A stretch of 64,000 nucleotides of DNA from DAOUKH01 sp965261455 (GCA_965261455.1 OZ253453.1:1674001-1738000); one strand, 5' to 3'. Numbered from the stretch's first letter, positions 42,391-51,448 are shown. The notes: generated from the sequence alone by a model not told the origin. Made by a program: numbers and translations.

Positions 42391-44421
42391 TTAGATTTCT
42401 CGTGCGATCTTGTGCCCCTCGAAGTGGGCATGCTCTACCTTGCGCGGCGTCACACAGTCGCCGACGCGGTACAACTCGGATACTCGATCTTTGAGTGCGT
42501 AGTATAGGGCGTTCCGGGGCACGTTACCGACCGACAAAACGACAGCGTCCACGTCGGCGATGGTGAACTCGCGCCCCGTCTGGTGGTCCATAGCGACCAC
42601 CGACGTCTCGAGGATTTCTTTGATCCCCGTGAACTGATGAAACGAGATGTCCTTGCCGCGCAAGGACTGAAGGAAGAATGGGCGGTCGTTGTAGAGCATG
42701 TCGACGGCGAAGACGCCCAGCGTCGTGAGCGCCGTGATCTTGGTTCCCTTATCCGCCAAGTACTCCAGCGGGTCCGAGCTCTGGTAGTAGCCCAACCCGT
42801 CGAGCACGACGGCGTGCTTCGGGCTCCCCACCGCGCCGTTCAGGACATCCCAAGGCGTGTAGACGTGCGGACGCTCGGCGCCGGGCACGCCAAGTCCTCG
42901 ATAGTCGGACGGCGACCAGTAGTCGAGCAGGTCTTCGCTGCGGGGCGTCTTCGGGGCCGAGCCCGTGGCCACGACGACCGCGTCCGGTGCTATCTCGTCC
43001 ACCAGCTCGGGTGTGACGGTTGTTCTCAGCCGGACCTCGACGCCGAGCTTCTCGATTTGGGTCTTCCGGCTGCTAATGACGCTGACGAACTCTCCGCGGC
43101 GGGGCGCCTTCAGAATCAGCTTCACCTGCCCGCCAAGCTCCTCGGACTGCTCGCAAAGGACCACCTCGTGGCCTCGGCGCGCCGCAATGACCGCCGCCTC
43201 CAGGCCCGCGGGCCCGCCACCCGCGATCAAAACCCGCTTCTTTCGCGACGCCGGCTGGAGCGTACCGAGACCCCATTCCGCCTCTCTACCGACCGCTGGG
43301 TTCTGCGTGCACGTGATGGGGAAATGTTGAAAATGGCGTCCGATGCACCCCTGGCTGGCCCCGACGCAGGTGTAGATATCCTCGAGCCGTCCCTCCTTGG
43401 CCTTGTTGGGAAGCTCCGGGTCGGCAATGCTCGCCCGCACCATCGCCACGATGTCCGCGTGGCCTTCGGCCAGGATCTGTTCGGCGTGAACCGGGTCCAC
43501 GATGCGCCCCACGACCATAAGCGGAGTCCGTGACAACGCCGCCTTCACCCTGGAAGCGGCCGGGACGACCGGTCCAAACGGCGTCCCCAACCCCGACAGC
43601 GAGAGTTCCAGACTCCAGGCGCTTGCGTTGATGAAGTCGATTTTGCCCGAAGCCTCCAGGCGCTTCGCGACCTCGATCGAGTCCTCCACGGTGAACGGAC
43701 CGGGGAACTCACGCCACTGGGTATTCAGCCGCACGCCCACGACGAACTCGCCGCCGACCTGCCGGCGGACCTCGTCCACAACCTCCTCGAGGAATCGCAT
43801 GCGGTTGTCTAAGGACCCGCCGTACCGGTCGGTCCTCGCGTTGTAGGCCGGCGTGAGGAACTCGGAGAGCAGATAGCTATGGGCGGCGTGTATCTCGACG
43901 CCGTCGAAGCCGGCCCGCTGCATGTTCCGGGCCGTGATCCCGAACCCTTTGACGATGTCCGCGATCTCCTCGACGTCGATCTCCTTGGTGAACTCGCCGC
44001 TTGCGCCCGGGTAGAAGGAGACGTCGGGCTTGGCGGTGAGCACCGGGTCCCAGTCGTCGGTGCCGCTGATGCGTCCGCGGCCGTTGTGGTTGATCTGCAT
44101 GAAGACCTTGGCCCCATGCCCTTGTATGGCCTCGGCGATGGGCCGGTACGCTTCGACGACCTCTTCGAGGTAGCCGGCGGGCCGGTTTGTCCCACACGAT
44201 GGGTGGACCATGACCTGGCCCGTCGTGATGAGACCGAAGCCCCCCTTCGCCCGCTCGGCGTGGTAGTGCATAGCGCGGGAGCCGAGCAAGTTCCAGCGGT
44301 GGTAGCCCTCGGGGTCGTAGCCCCAAAGATCATGGCTGTGCGATGCCGTCATCAGCCGGTTCCGCAAGGTAACCGAACCGACTTGGATTGGCGAAAAGAG
44401 GTTGGGGAATTGTTCTGGCAT
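42391..44421 (-). CDS. Fe-S flavin oxidoreductase (NADH:flavin oxidoreductase/TMADH family), copy 1
   Basis: 676 residues. An N-terminal FMN TIM barrel (to about 350; LFSPIQVGSVTLRNRLMTA) is followed by a cluster region and a C-terminal FAD/NAD domain (VLIAGGGPAGLEAA). Relatives include trimethylamine dehydrogenase and 2,4-dienoyl-CoA reductase. The cluster motif reads CVGASQGC, then eleven residues, then CTQNP: the second of the four expected cysteines is Ala. The barrel HAAHSYLLSEFL carries substrate-site histidines. It follows its paralogue by four bases and precedes the binding-protein gene by 33. It may oxidise an N-methylated amine or reduce a conjugated bond; the substrate is open. Confidence 0.87.
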   Translation of the reverse strand: MPEQFPNLFSPIQVGSVTLRNRLMTASHSHDLWGYDPEGYHRWNLLGSRAMHYHAERAKGGFGLITTGQVMVHPSCGTNRPAGYLEEVVEAYRPIAEAIQGHGAKVFMQINHNGRGRISGTDDWDPVLTAKPDVSFYPGASGEFTKEIDVEEIADIVKGFGITARNMQRAGFDGVEIHAAHSYLLSEFLTPAYNARTDRYGGSLDNRMRFLEEVVDEVRRQVGGEFVVGVRLNTQWREFPGPFTVEDSIEVAKRLEASGKIDFINASAWSLELSLSGLGTPFGPVVPAASRVKAALSRTPLMVVGRIVDPVHAEQILAEGHADIVAMVRASIADPELPNKAKEGRLEDIYTCVGASQGCIGRHFQHFPITCTQNPAVGREAEWGLGTLQPASRKKRVLIAGGGPAGLEAAVIAARRGHEVVLCEQSEELGGQVKLILKAPRRGEFVSVISSRKTQIEKLGVEVRLRTTVTPELVDEIAPDAVVVATGSAPKTPRSEDLLDYWSPSDYRGLGVPGAERPHVYTPWDVLNGAVGSPKHAVVLDGLGYYQSSDPLEYLADKGTKITALTTLGVFAVDMLYNDRPFFLQSLRGKDISFHQFTGIKEILETSVVAMDHQTGREFTIADVDAVVLSVGNVPRNALYYALKDRVSELYRVGDCVTPRKVEHAHFEGHKIAREI

Positions 44422-44425
44422 GGCG

Positions 44426-46462
44426 CTAGATCAGGCGACCGGTCCTGTGTCCTTCGAAGTGGGCGTGTTCGACCCGTCGGGGGGTCACGCAATCGCCAAT
44501 GCGGTAGATCTCCGGGACCTTTCCCTCCATGGCGTGAAAGAGGGCGTCGTTGGCCACGTTGCCAAGCGACAGCACCACGCCGTCCACGTCTTCGATGATG
44601 AAGTCTCGTCCCGACTCGTAGCTCGTCACCGTCACGGAGTCGGCCCCGATTTCCTTGATCACAGAGAGGGCGTGAAAGACGACGTCTTTCTCCTTAAGGA
44701 GTGCCAAGAAGTTCGGGCGGTCGTTGTACAGCAGGTCGGCGGCAAAGTACCCGCCCGTCGCGAGCGCGGTGACTTTCTTGTCTCTGGCCGCCAGGTATTC
44801 GAGCGGGTCGGCGCTTTGGTGGAAGCCGACCCCGTCGATGATGACGACGTGGCGCCGGTCGTCCAAGCGGCCTGTAAGCACGTCCCAAGGGTTGTGGACG
44901 TGCTCCCGGTCGGCGCCCGGAATGCCGGGGGTGCGGGCCAGTGTTGACCCCCAAATATACGAGGTGCCAAACTTCGACTCGGTGGTCGGTTGCGATCCGG
45001 TCGCGACGACGAGGACGTCCGGTTTCTCCCGCTCGACGTACTCCGGCGTGACTTCCACGCCAAGCCGGAGCTCGATGTTCTCCGCCTTCGAGATTTGCCG
45101 CTCGCGCCATTCGATGACGTGCTTGAACTCGCCCCGCCTCGGCGACTTCAGAATCAGCTTCACCTGGCCGCCGAGGGCGTCGGATGAGTCGCACAGCGTC
45201 ACGTCGTGACCCCGCCGCGCCGCGATGATGGCGGCCTCCATCCCCGCGGGGCCGGCGCCGGCGATCAGCACCTTCTTCTTCTCAGGGGCCGGCTTCAGCG
45301 TTCCGATGCCCCACTCGGCCTCCCGCCCCACCGTCGGGTTCTGGGTGCAGGTCATCGGCTTGAGCAACATATGGCGGCCGAGGCACCCCTGGCCGGCGCC
45401 GATACAGCGCCGGACGTCGTCGTCGCGGCCCTCCCGCAGCTTGTTGGGAAGCTCGGGGTCGGCGATGCTCGCCCGGGTCATGGCCACCATGTCGGCGTGG
45501 CCTTCGGCGACGATCTTCTCCGCTTGGGCGGGGTCGACGATACGTCCGACGACGAACACGGGGATTCCGCGGGTCTCCTTCTTGATCCGGGAGGAGTAGG
45601 GGACCAATGGGCCGAGAGTCGTCCCGATACCGGCCAACGACCATTCTGCGCCCCACGCGCTCACGTCGAGGAAGTCGACCATGCCGGTGGCTTCGAGGGT
45701 CTTGGCGTAGTGGATGGCGTCCTCGAAGTCCCACCCCTCACCGCCCGGCGCCGCCCAGAACGCGTTCATGCGGACCCCCGCGACGTAGTCGGGGCCGACC
45801 TCTTCACGTACGGCGCGGACCACCTCAAGCGGAAAGCGCATGCGGTTTTCCAGCGAGCCGCCGTACTCGTCTTTTCTCTTGTTGTACGCGGGGGTGAGGA
45901 ATTCGGAGAGAAGGTAGCTGTGCGCCGTCTGTATCTCGACGCCGGGGAAGCCGGCGCGCTTCATATTGCTCGCCGTCTTCGCGAAGCCCGCGACGACGTC
46001 CTTGATGTCCCGGACTTCCATTTCTCTACAGGTCTCGCCGCCGGCGTTCGGGTAGACGAGGATTCCCGACGACGCGGCCATGACCGGCTCCCAGTCGTCG
46101 GTCCCGCTGGTGCGGACGCGACCGTTGTGATTCATCTGCATGAAGCACATGGCGCCGGCGTCCAGGATGCTCTTGGCGATGCGGCTATAGGGCTCGATGA
46201 CCTCTTCCAGGTAGCCGAGCGGGCGCGTCGTCCCGCACGACTTGTGTACCAGCGTCTGGCCCGTGATGACGAGTCCCCAGCCCCCCTTCGCCCGGTCGGC
46301 GTGATAGACCCCCGCCCGATCGCTCAGCATGTTCCAGCGGCCGTAGCCCTCGGGGTCGAACCGGTAGAGGTCGTGGCTGTGGGAGGTCACCATCAGCCGG
46401 TTCTTGACCTCGACGTTGCCGATGGTCAGCGGTTGAAAGAGGTGAGGGAACTCAGAAGGCAT
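44426..46462 (-). CDS. Fe-S flavin oxidoreductase (NADH:flavin oxidoreductase/TMADH family), copy 2
   Basis: 678 residues, a close paralogue of the next gene (42391-44421), evidently from tandem duplication. Same layout: FMN barrel (LFQPLTIGNVEVKNRLMVT), cluster region, FAD/NAD domain (VLIAGAGPAGMEAA). The cluster motif is CIGAGQGC plus eleven residues plus CTQNP, again with Ala for the second Cys. The two may act on different substrates or form a heteromer. A TTGACA promoter lies upstream (46522-46550), so the flavoenzyme-binding-protein part may be transcribed separately from dppBC. Confidence 0.87.
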   Translation of the reverse strand: MPSEFPHLFQPLTIGNVEVKNRLMVTSHSHDLYRFDPEGYGRWNMLSDRAGVYHADRAKGGWGLVITGQTLVHKSCGTTRPLGYLEEVIEPYSRIAKSILDAGAMCFMQMNHNGRVRTSGTDDWEPVMAASSGILVYPNAGGETCREMEVRDIKDVVAGFAKTASNMKRAGFPGVEIQTAHSYLLSEFLTPAYNKRKDEYGGSLENRMRFPLEVVRAVREEVGPDYVAGVRMNAFWAAPGGEGWDFEDAIHYAKTLEATGMVDFLDVSAWGAEWSLAGIGTTLGPLVPYSSRIKKETRGIPVFVVGRIVDPAQAEKIVAEGHADMVAMTRASIADPELPNKLREGRDDDVRRCIGAGQGCLGRHMLLKPMTCTQNPTVGREAEWGIGTLKPAPEKKKVLIAGAGPAGMEAAIIAARRGHDVTLCDSSDALGGQVKLILKSPRRGEFKHVIEWRERQISKAENIELRLGVEVTPEYVEREKPDVLVVATGSQPTTESKFGTSYIWGSTLARTPGIPGADREHVHNPWDVLTGRLDDRRHVVIIDGVGFHQSADPLEYLAARDKKVTALATGGYFAADLLYNDRPNFLALLKEKDVVFHALSVIKEIGADSVTVTSYESGRDFIIEDVDGVVLSLGNVANDALFHAMEGKVPEIYRIGDCVTPRRVEHAHFEGHRTGRLI

Positions 46463-46521
46463 GGGCGTCGTTCACCAAGCCGGTCATAGGGAAACACTGC
46501 CTGTCGGTGGCAGCGAAGGCG

Positions 46522-46550
46522 AGAGTATTCAAGGAGTGCGGGCCTGTCAA
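46522..46550 (-). promoter_or_regulatory. Candidate promoter of the flavoenzyme pair
   Basis: On the minus strand: a perfect -35 TTGACA (46550-46545), 17-base spacer, -10 TACTCT (46527-46522). It lies in the 129-base gap between dppC and the first flavoenzyme. Confidence 0.45.
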
Positions 46551-46591
46551 GCAAGATTGTGTGTCCGCGAAGGTGAAGCTCGTCGCGTTTC

Positions 46592-47503
46592 TCACTGCTG
46601 GAGGTTGGGGTCCAGCTTGTCGCGTATCCAGTCGCCCATCGTGTTGAAGCTCAAGACGACGAGGAGGATCGCCAGGCCGGGGAAGACCGAGACCCACCAG
46701 GCGGTCTCGATGTATTGGCGGCCCTGCGAGGCCATCGACCCCCAGGATGGGTCCGGCGGCGGTATGCCCGCGCCGAGGAAGCTGAGCGACGACTCGGCCA
46801 GAATCGCCACGCCAAATTGCAAGGTGAGCAACACGATAAACGTGTTCTTCACGTGCGGGAAAATGTGGTGGACGATGATTCGCACCGGTCCGGCCCCCGC
46901 CACACGCGCCAAGCGAATGAAGTCCCGGTTCATAACCGAGAGCGTCTCGCCGCGGATCATCCGCGCGTAGCCGGCCCACAGGTTCGCGGAGAGGGCGATG
47001 ATAACCAGCGTGATCGACGGCCGGTAGACGACGCCGAGCACGAGTGCGAGCAAGATGATGGGCAAGGCAAGGACCGCGTCCGTCAGCCGCATCAGCACCG
47101 CCTCCACCGCGCCCCGGTAGTACCCCGCGACCATGCCGAGCGCGAGTCCGACGAAGCCGGCGATGCCGACGGTGAGGGCGGCGACGAGCAGGGAGAATCG
47201 GGCCCCCACGAGCAGGCGTACGAACACGTCGCGCCCTTGCTGGTCCGTGCCAAGGATGTGGACGTTCCAGAAGTCCCACGCCCACTCAGGGCCTTGCAGC
47301 CGCTCGCGAGGCTGGCCGACGAGCGGATCGAACGGCGATATGGCCTCGATGGAGAATGTTCCGACCACCATGACCAGGAGGATGAGTATCGCCCCTTCTG
47401 GGGCCAATCGCGGGCGTAGGCGCGACGCCGCGCCCACCGCGGCCCGAGCGTAGGGGCTCCGCCACGCCGAAGCGAGTCCGGCTGCGGCTCGCCGTCCCAC
47501 CAT
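46592..47503 (-). CDS. ABC transporter permease, DppC/OppC type
   Basis: 303 residues from the ATG at 47503, which overlaps the stop of dppB (ATGA); a longer frame upstream is a shadow of dppB. The protein has an N-terminal helix (ILILLVMVVGTFSIEAI), then HILGTDQQGRDVFVRLLVGAR, the signature of DppC-type permeases. Five more membrane helices follow, and the EAA-type loop SVMNRDFIRLARVAGAGPVR that contacts the ATPase. It works with dppB, two ATPases and the binding lipoprotein as an importer. Confidence 0.92.
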   Translation of the reverse strand: MVGRRAAAGLASAWRSPYARAAVGAASRLRPRLAPEGAILILLVMVVGTFSIEAISPFDPLVGQPRERLQGPEWAWDFWNVHILGTDQQGRDVFVRLLVGARFSLLVAALTVGIAGFVGLALGMVAGYYRGAVEAVLMRLTDAVLALPIILLALVLGVVYRPSITLVIIALSANLWAGYARMIRGETLSVMNRDFIRLARVAGAGPVRIIVHHIFPHVKNTFIVLLTLQFGVAILAESSLSFLGAGIPPPDPSWGSMASQGRQYIETAWWVSVFPGLAILLVVLSFNTMGDWIRDKLDPNLQQ

Positions 47504-48435
47504 CAGGTGTACCTGATCCTCGGGTCGATCCACCCGTATAGAAGATCGACCAAGAAGTTGAAGGCGATGACGATCGCCGCCCCAATCAGGATGGCACCTT
47601 GCATCACCGGATAGTCGCGGCGGCCTAGGGCGTCGAACATCACCCTGCCGACCCCGGGCCATGCGAAGACGACCTCAATGACGATGGCGCCGGTGACCAG
47701 AACGCCAAAGAAGAGGCCGCCGAACGTCACCACGGGTATTAGCGCGTTGCGCAGGGCGTGCTTCCAGAGCACGGTCCTCAGTGGCAGACCCTTAGCGCGG
47801 GCCAGCTTGATGTACTCGCTATCAAGCACTTCGAGCATGCTCGAACGGGTCAGCCTCGTCATCCCCGCGACGACGAACAGGCCCATAACGCTGGCCGGCA
47901 TGATGGCGTGCCGGATGCTGAAGAACCCGTCGCCCTTCCCCGCTACCGGCAGCAGTTCGAGATGCACGGCGAAGACGACGATCATGATGACGCCCAGCCA
48001 CCAGGGCGGGACCACCTGACCGGCCAGGGCGACGATGCGGGCGAAGTGGTCGAACGCCGTGCCGCGCTTCACCGCCGCCAGAATCCCCAGCGGTACGCCG
48101 ACGACGGCGGCGATGGCCATGGCGAAGGCGGCCAGTTTGGCCGAGTTGGCCAGCTTCGGCCAGATGAGCTCGCCCACGCCGTAGCCTCTTTGGACGATCG
48201 ACTGGCCGAGGTCGCCGCGGGCCAAGTCACCGAGGTAGTCGAAGTATTGGACGACGATGGGCCGGTCCAGGCCCAGCTGCTCCCGCTTCTCTTGGACCTG
48301 TTCCTGCGTCGCGTCCTGGGCGACGAGTAGGACGGAGGGGTCGCCGAGCACCCTGGCCAGCAGGAACACCGCGGTGACCACGATGAGCAGCGTGACCACC
48401 GACTGAATAGCCCGCTGAAGGATGAACCCAGTCAT
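47503..48435 (-). CDS. ABC transporter permease, DppB/OppB type
   Basis: 310 residues with about six membrane helices. The N-terminus FILQRAIQSVVTLLIVVTAV, the early periplasmic part with GDPSVLLV, and the EAA loop LDSEYIKLARAKGLPLRTVL are typical DppB features. It is the first gene of the minus-strand series dppB-dppC-flavoenzyme-flavoenzyme-binding protein. The -10 TATACT lies only eight bases before the ATG, so its transcript may be nearly leaderless. It is divergent from the DapA-like gene. Confidence 0.92.
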   Translation of the reverse strand: MTGFILQRAIQSVVTLLIVVTAVFLLARVLGDPSVLLVAQDATQEQVQEKREQLGLDRPIVVQYFDYLGDLARGDLGQSIVQRGYGVGELIWPKLANSAKLAAFAMAIAAVVGVPLGILAAVKRGTAFDHFARIVALAGQVVPPWWLGVIMIVVFAVHLELLPVAGKGDGFFSIRHAIMPASVMGLFVVAGMTRLTRSSMLEVLDSEYIKLARAKGLPLRTVLWKHALRNALIPVVTFGGLFFGVLVTGAIVIEVVFAWPGVGRVMFDALGRRDYPVMQGAILIGAAIVIAFNFLVDLLYGWIDPRIRYT

Positions 48436-48443
48436 GGGGGGCT

Positions 48444-48449
48444 AGTATA
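48444..48449 (-). promoter_or_regulatory. -10 element of the dppB operon
   Basis: TATACT on the minus strand, eight bases before the dppB ATG; the -35 region is weak. The predicted transcript has almost no leader. Confidence 0.4.
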
Positions 48450-48470
48450 CGGTGGGGCGTCTGGCCGCGC

Positions 48471-48499
48471 TTGCCGGAAGGGGGCCCCGTACCTATACT
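48471..48499 (+). promoter_or_regulatory. Promoter of the DapA-like gene
   Basis: -35 TTGCCG (48471-48476), 17-base spacer, -10 TATACT (48494-48499), ten bases before the ATG at 48510. No Shine-Dalgarno is visible, consistent with a leaderless or near-leaderless mRNA. Confidence 0.55.
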
Positions 48500-48509
48500 C
48501 CCGCCCATC

Positions 48510-49427
48510 ATGACATCCCTACCCGGAATCTATTCGATGACCGTGATTCCCTTTTCCGCCGACGGAAGGCTGGACGAGGACGCGCTTCGCTCCCACCTGC
48601 GGTATCAGGCCGCGGCCGGCGTCGGAGTCTATTTGGGCAGCTACGGGAGCGGCGAGGGCCACCTCCTGCGCGAGCGTGAAGTCGAGCGGATCTACGAAAT
48701 CGGGGTGGAGGAACTGAAGGGCAAGGTCCCCCTCTTCGCCGCCGCCATCGGCTTCACGGAGACCGACTACATCATCCATCAGGCCAAACGCGCCGCGGCG
48801 ATCGGTGTCGACGCCGTGCAGATTCACCCACCGCGGCCCGGCACGCCGCTCCACCGTCCGACCCCTCCCGAGCTGGAGCGTTTCTACGACGATATCCTGA
48901 GCAGCGTGACCACACCGGTCCACCTCTCGAACCAGACGGCGATGGTATCCAGCGAAGTGCCCGTGGCCTTCTTCGCCAAGCTCGTGGAAACGTATGACCA
49001 CATCGAGATGATCAACAACACGAGCCAGAATCTGGGCTATCTAGTGCAGCTCCTCGACGCTATCGGAGACAAGGCGCTCGTCAGCGTAGGAATGGTCACC
49101 CAACTGATCACCACGCTGGCGCTGGGAGGCCACGGCTCCCTATGCTTCGAGCCCAACATAGCGCCGAGGCTCACCATGTCGGTGCTGGCGGCCTACCGGT
49201 CCGGCGACAACGCCCTTGCGCTGGATCGGTTCGCGCATCTCCTCCGCCTCAACGAAATCCTCTCGAAATACCAGAACCCTCGGTCACTCAAGGCCGCGCT
49301 CAGGGTGCTCGGGCTGCCCGGAGGCTTCCTGCGCCGGCCCTATCTGGACTTGGACGAGGCGGCGCACGAAGACATCCGCGCGACACTGGAGCGATTGCGG
49401 ATCAAAGAGATCGAGGGTCTAGCCTAG
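48510..49427 (+). CDS. DapA/NAL-superfamily protein lacking the Schiff-base lysine
   Basis: 305 residues from the ATG at 48510, where the family N-terminus begins (GIYSMTVIPFSADGRLDE). TIM-barrel segments match dihydrodipicolinate synthase: GSYGSGEGHLL for the GTTGE loop. The strand that normally carries the catalytic Lys (GIKE) reads HIEMINNTSQN, so Lys is Asn. The Tyr strand (YNxP) reads VHLSNQTA, so Tyr is also missing. A Schiff-base aldolase mechanism is therefore excluded. It is divergent from dppB and flanked by both halves of the ABC transporter, so it probably acts on the imported compound or a product of it (inference). Confidence 0.82.
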   Translation: MTSLPGIYSMTVIPFSADGRLDEDALRSHLRYQAAAGVGVYLGSYGSGEGHLLREREVERIYEIGVEELKGKVPLFAAAIGFTETDYIIHQAKRAAAIGVDAVQIHPPRPGTPLHRPTPPELERFYDDILSSVTTPVHLSNQTAMVSSEVPVAFFAKLVETYDHIEMINNTSQNLGYLVQLLDAIGDKALVSVGMVTQLITTLALGGHGSLCFEPNIAPRLTMSVLAAYRSGDNALALDRFAHLLRLNEILSKYQNPRSLKAALRVLGLPGGFLRRPYLDLDEAAHEDIRATLERLRIKEIEGLA

Positions 49428-49463
49428 ACCCCTCCCTGGGAAGCGGCCCGGCGTTACCCGCCG

Positions 49464-50474
49464 CTAGTACAGGTGGCAGGCGACCCGGTGGTCCGGCGCG
49501 GCCTCTTTCATGGCGGGCTCCACCTCGGCGCAGATATCCATCACGTGCGGGCACCGCGTGCGGAAACGGCACCCTGAAGGCGGGCTGATGGGCGAGGGGA
49601 CCTCCCCTTGCAGCACGATCCGCTCCCGGGGCCGGGCCGGATTGGCGCTCAAGGTCGCGGAGAGCAAGGCCCGGCTGTAGGGGTGCAAGGGGTTGTTGAA
49701 GAACTCCTCGCTCGGCGCCATCTCTGCGAACTTCCCCAGGTACATGATGGCGACCGTATCGGCCATATACCGGACCATGGAGAGGTCATGCGAAATGACG
49801 AAGAAGGTCAGCCCAAGTTGAGCTTGCAGGTCTTTGAGCAGGTTGACGATCTGCGCGCGAATGGAAACGTCGAGGGCCGATACCGGTTCGTCGAGCACGA
49901 GCATCTTCGGCGCGAGGCCCAGCGCGCGGGCGATCGCGATCCGCTGGCGTTGACCGCCGCTGAACTCATGCGGGTAGCGTTCGGCGTGAAACGGGGACAG
50001 CGTCACCTGCTCTAGGAGCGACGCCACCTTGTCGTTGATTTCTTGTTTCGAGAGGCGCTGGTTGATCACCAGAGGTTCGGCGATGATGCGCCCGACGCGC
50101 AGCTTGGAGTTGAGCGAGCTCCAGGGGTCTTGGAACACGGCCTGGACATTGCGCCGGTAAGCCCGCGTCTCCTCTCGGGTCAAGCTGTCGATCTCGGCGC
50201 CTTGCCAGCGGAGCATCCCGTCGGTAGGCCGTTCGAGCTTGAGGAGCAGGTTCGCCAGCGTCGTCTTGCCGCAGCCGGACTCGCCCGCCAAGCAGAAGGT
50301 CTCGCCCTTGGTAATCTCGAAGTCGACGCCGTCGACGGCCTTCACTGTCTGCTTGCCGTAGGAGAACACGCCCCGGCCCACGGCAAAGTGCTTCTTCACC
50401 CCTTGGGCGTCAACAAGTGGGGGTGCGGTCTGGTTCGGCGCCGGGCCGGCCGCCTCTTCGACCTGCTGGGTCAC
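49464..50474 (-). CDS. Oligopeptide-type ABC transporter ATPase, DppF type
   Basis: 336 residues from the GTG at 50474, which overlaps the dppD stop by four bases (GTGA); the longer frame has no similarity. Walker A GESGCGKTTLAN, signature FSGGQRQRIAIARAL and Walker B MLVLDEPVSALD are intact. The C-terminal oligopeptide extension has the Cys motif GCRFRTRCPHVMDICAE. It powers the importer with dppD. The pair lies on the other side of the DapA-like gene from the permeases. Confidence 0.92.
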   Translation of the reverse strand: MTQQVEEAAGPAPNQTAPPLVDAQGVKKHFAVGRGVFSYGKQTVKAVDGVDFEITKGETFCLAGESGCGKTTLANLLLKLERPTDGMLRWQGAEIDSLTREETRAYRRNVQAVFQDPWSSLNSKLRVGRIIAEPLVINQRLSKQEINDKVASLLEQVTLSPFHAERYPHEFSGGQRQRIAIARALGLAPKMLVLDEPVSALDVSIRAQIVNLLKDLQAQLGLTFFVISHDLSMVRYMADTVAIMYLGKFAEMAPSEEFFNNPLHPYSRALLSATLSANPARPRERIVLQGEVPSPISPPSGCRFRTRCPHVMDICAEVEPAMKEAAPDHRVACHLY

Positions 50475-51448
50475 GCGGCGCGCTCCTCGGCCCGCCAGCA
50501 CTTCGCCACGCGCCTCTCGCCGACGGCGAACTCCGCGGGATATTCCTTTTCGCAACGATCGAAGGCGTAGGGGCACCGCGGCGCGAAGTGACAACCCGGC
50601 AGCAGCTCGAAGGGCGACGGGGGCTGCCCCTCGATGGAGGGAAGCCGGTCGGGTTTCTCCTCAATGCTGGTGACCGACTTCAGCAGCGCCTCGGAGTAGG
50701 GATGCGCGGGGCCGGCGAAGACCTCGGCGACCGGCCCGTATTCGACGATTCGGCCCGAGTACATCACGGCTACGGTGTCGCACACGTTCGCGACGACGCC
50801 GAAGTCGTGGGTTATGAACAGGATCGCCAGGTTGAACTCTTTCTGGAGGTCTTGCAGGAGGTCCAGATATTGCGCCTGGATCGTGGGGTCGAGGGCCGAC
50901 GTCGGCTCATCGGCGATGAGAATCTCGGGCTTGGGCGCGATGCCGATGGCTCCGACCACCCGCTGCCGCATCCCGCCGCTCAGCTGATGCGGAAAGTACC
51001 GCGACACCGCCTCGGCGTCGGGGATGTGGACCCGTCGCAGCAGCTCCAGCACCCGCTCCTTGACGTTGACGCCCGGGCGGTCGTGGAGCCGCACCGATTC
51101 GCCGACCTGGTCGTCGACGCGGAACACCGGGTTCAGCGAGGTCAACGGGTCCTGCAGGATCATCGCGATGCGCCCGCCCCTGACCTGCTGCATCTCCTTT
51201 TCGGTCTTGTCGACCAAATCGTCGCCGTGCAGCTCGACCCGGCCGCTGGTGATCCGGCCCAACGGAGGGAGTAGTCGCATGATCGAAAGGGCGGTCATGC
51301 TCTTTCCCGAGCCCGACTCGCCCACGATGCCGAGGGTCTCGCCGCGGTGGAGGTCGAAGTCGACGCCATCGACCGCACGCACGACCCCGCGCTTGGTGTG
51401 CAACTCGGTCCGCAGGTCACGCACCGAGAGGACTACGTCCTGTTCGAT
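50471..51448 (-). CDS. Oligopeptide-type ABC transporter ATPase, DppD type (unusual start)
   Basis: About 325 residues. Walker A GESGSGKSMTALSIM, signature LSGGMRQRVVGAIGI, Walker B ILIADEPTSALD and the C-terminal GCHFAPRCPYAFDRCEKEY are present. The family's first strand (VVLSVRDLRTEL) begins upstream of the GTG at 51424, and no ATG, GTG or TTG lies between there and 51619. AAGGAGG (51465-51459) and a TATACT (51483-51478) sit correctly for a start near the in-frame ATC at 51448. I give that position; the start is uncertain and may reflect a non-canonical codon or a base error. Confidence 0.9.
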   Translation of the reverse strand: MEQDVVLSVRDLRTELHTKRGVVRAVDGVDFDLHRGETLGIVGESGSGKSMTALSIMRLLPPLGRITSGRVELHGDDLVDKTEKEMQQVRGGRIAMILQDPLTSLNPVFRVDDQVGESVRLHDRPGVNVKERVLELLRRVHIPDAEAVSRYFPHQLSGGMRQRVVGAIGIAPKPEILIADEPTSALDPTIQAQYLDLLQDLQKEFNLAILFITHDFGVVANVCDTVAVMYSGRIVEYGPVAEVFAGPAHPYSEALLKSVTSIEEKPDRLPSIEGQPPSPFELLPGCHFAPRCPYAFDRCEKEYPAEFAVGERRVAKCWRAEERAA

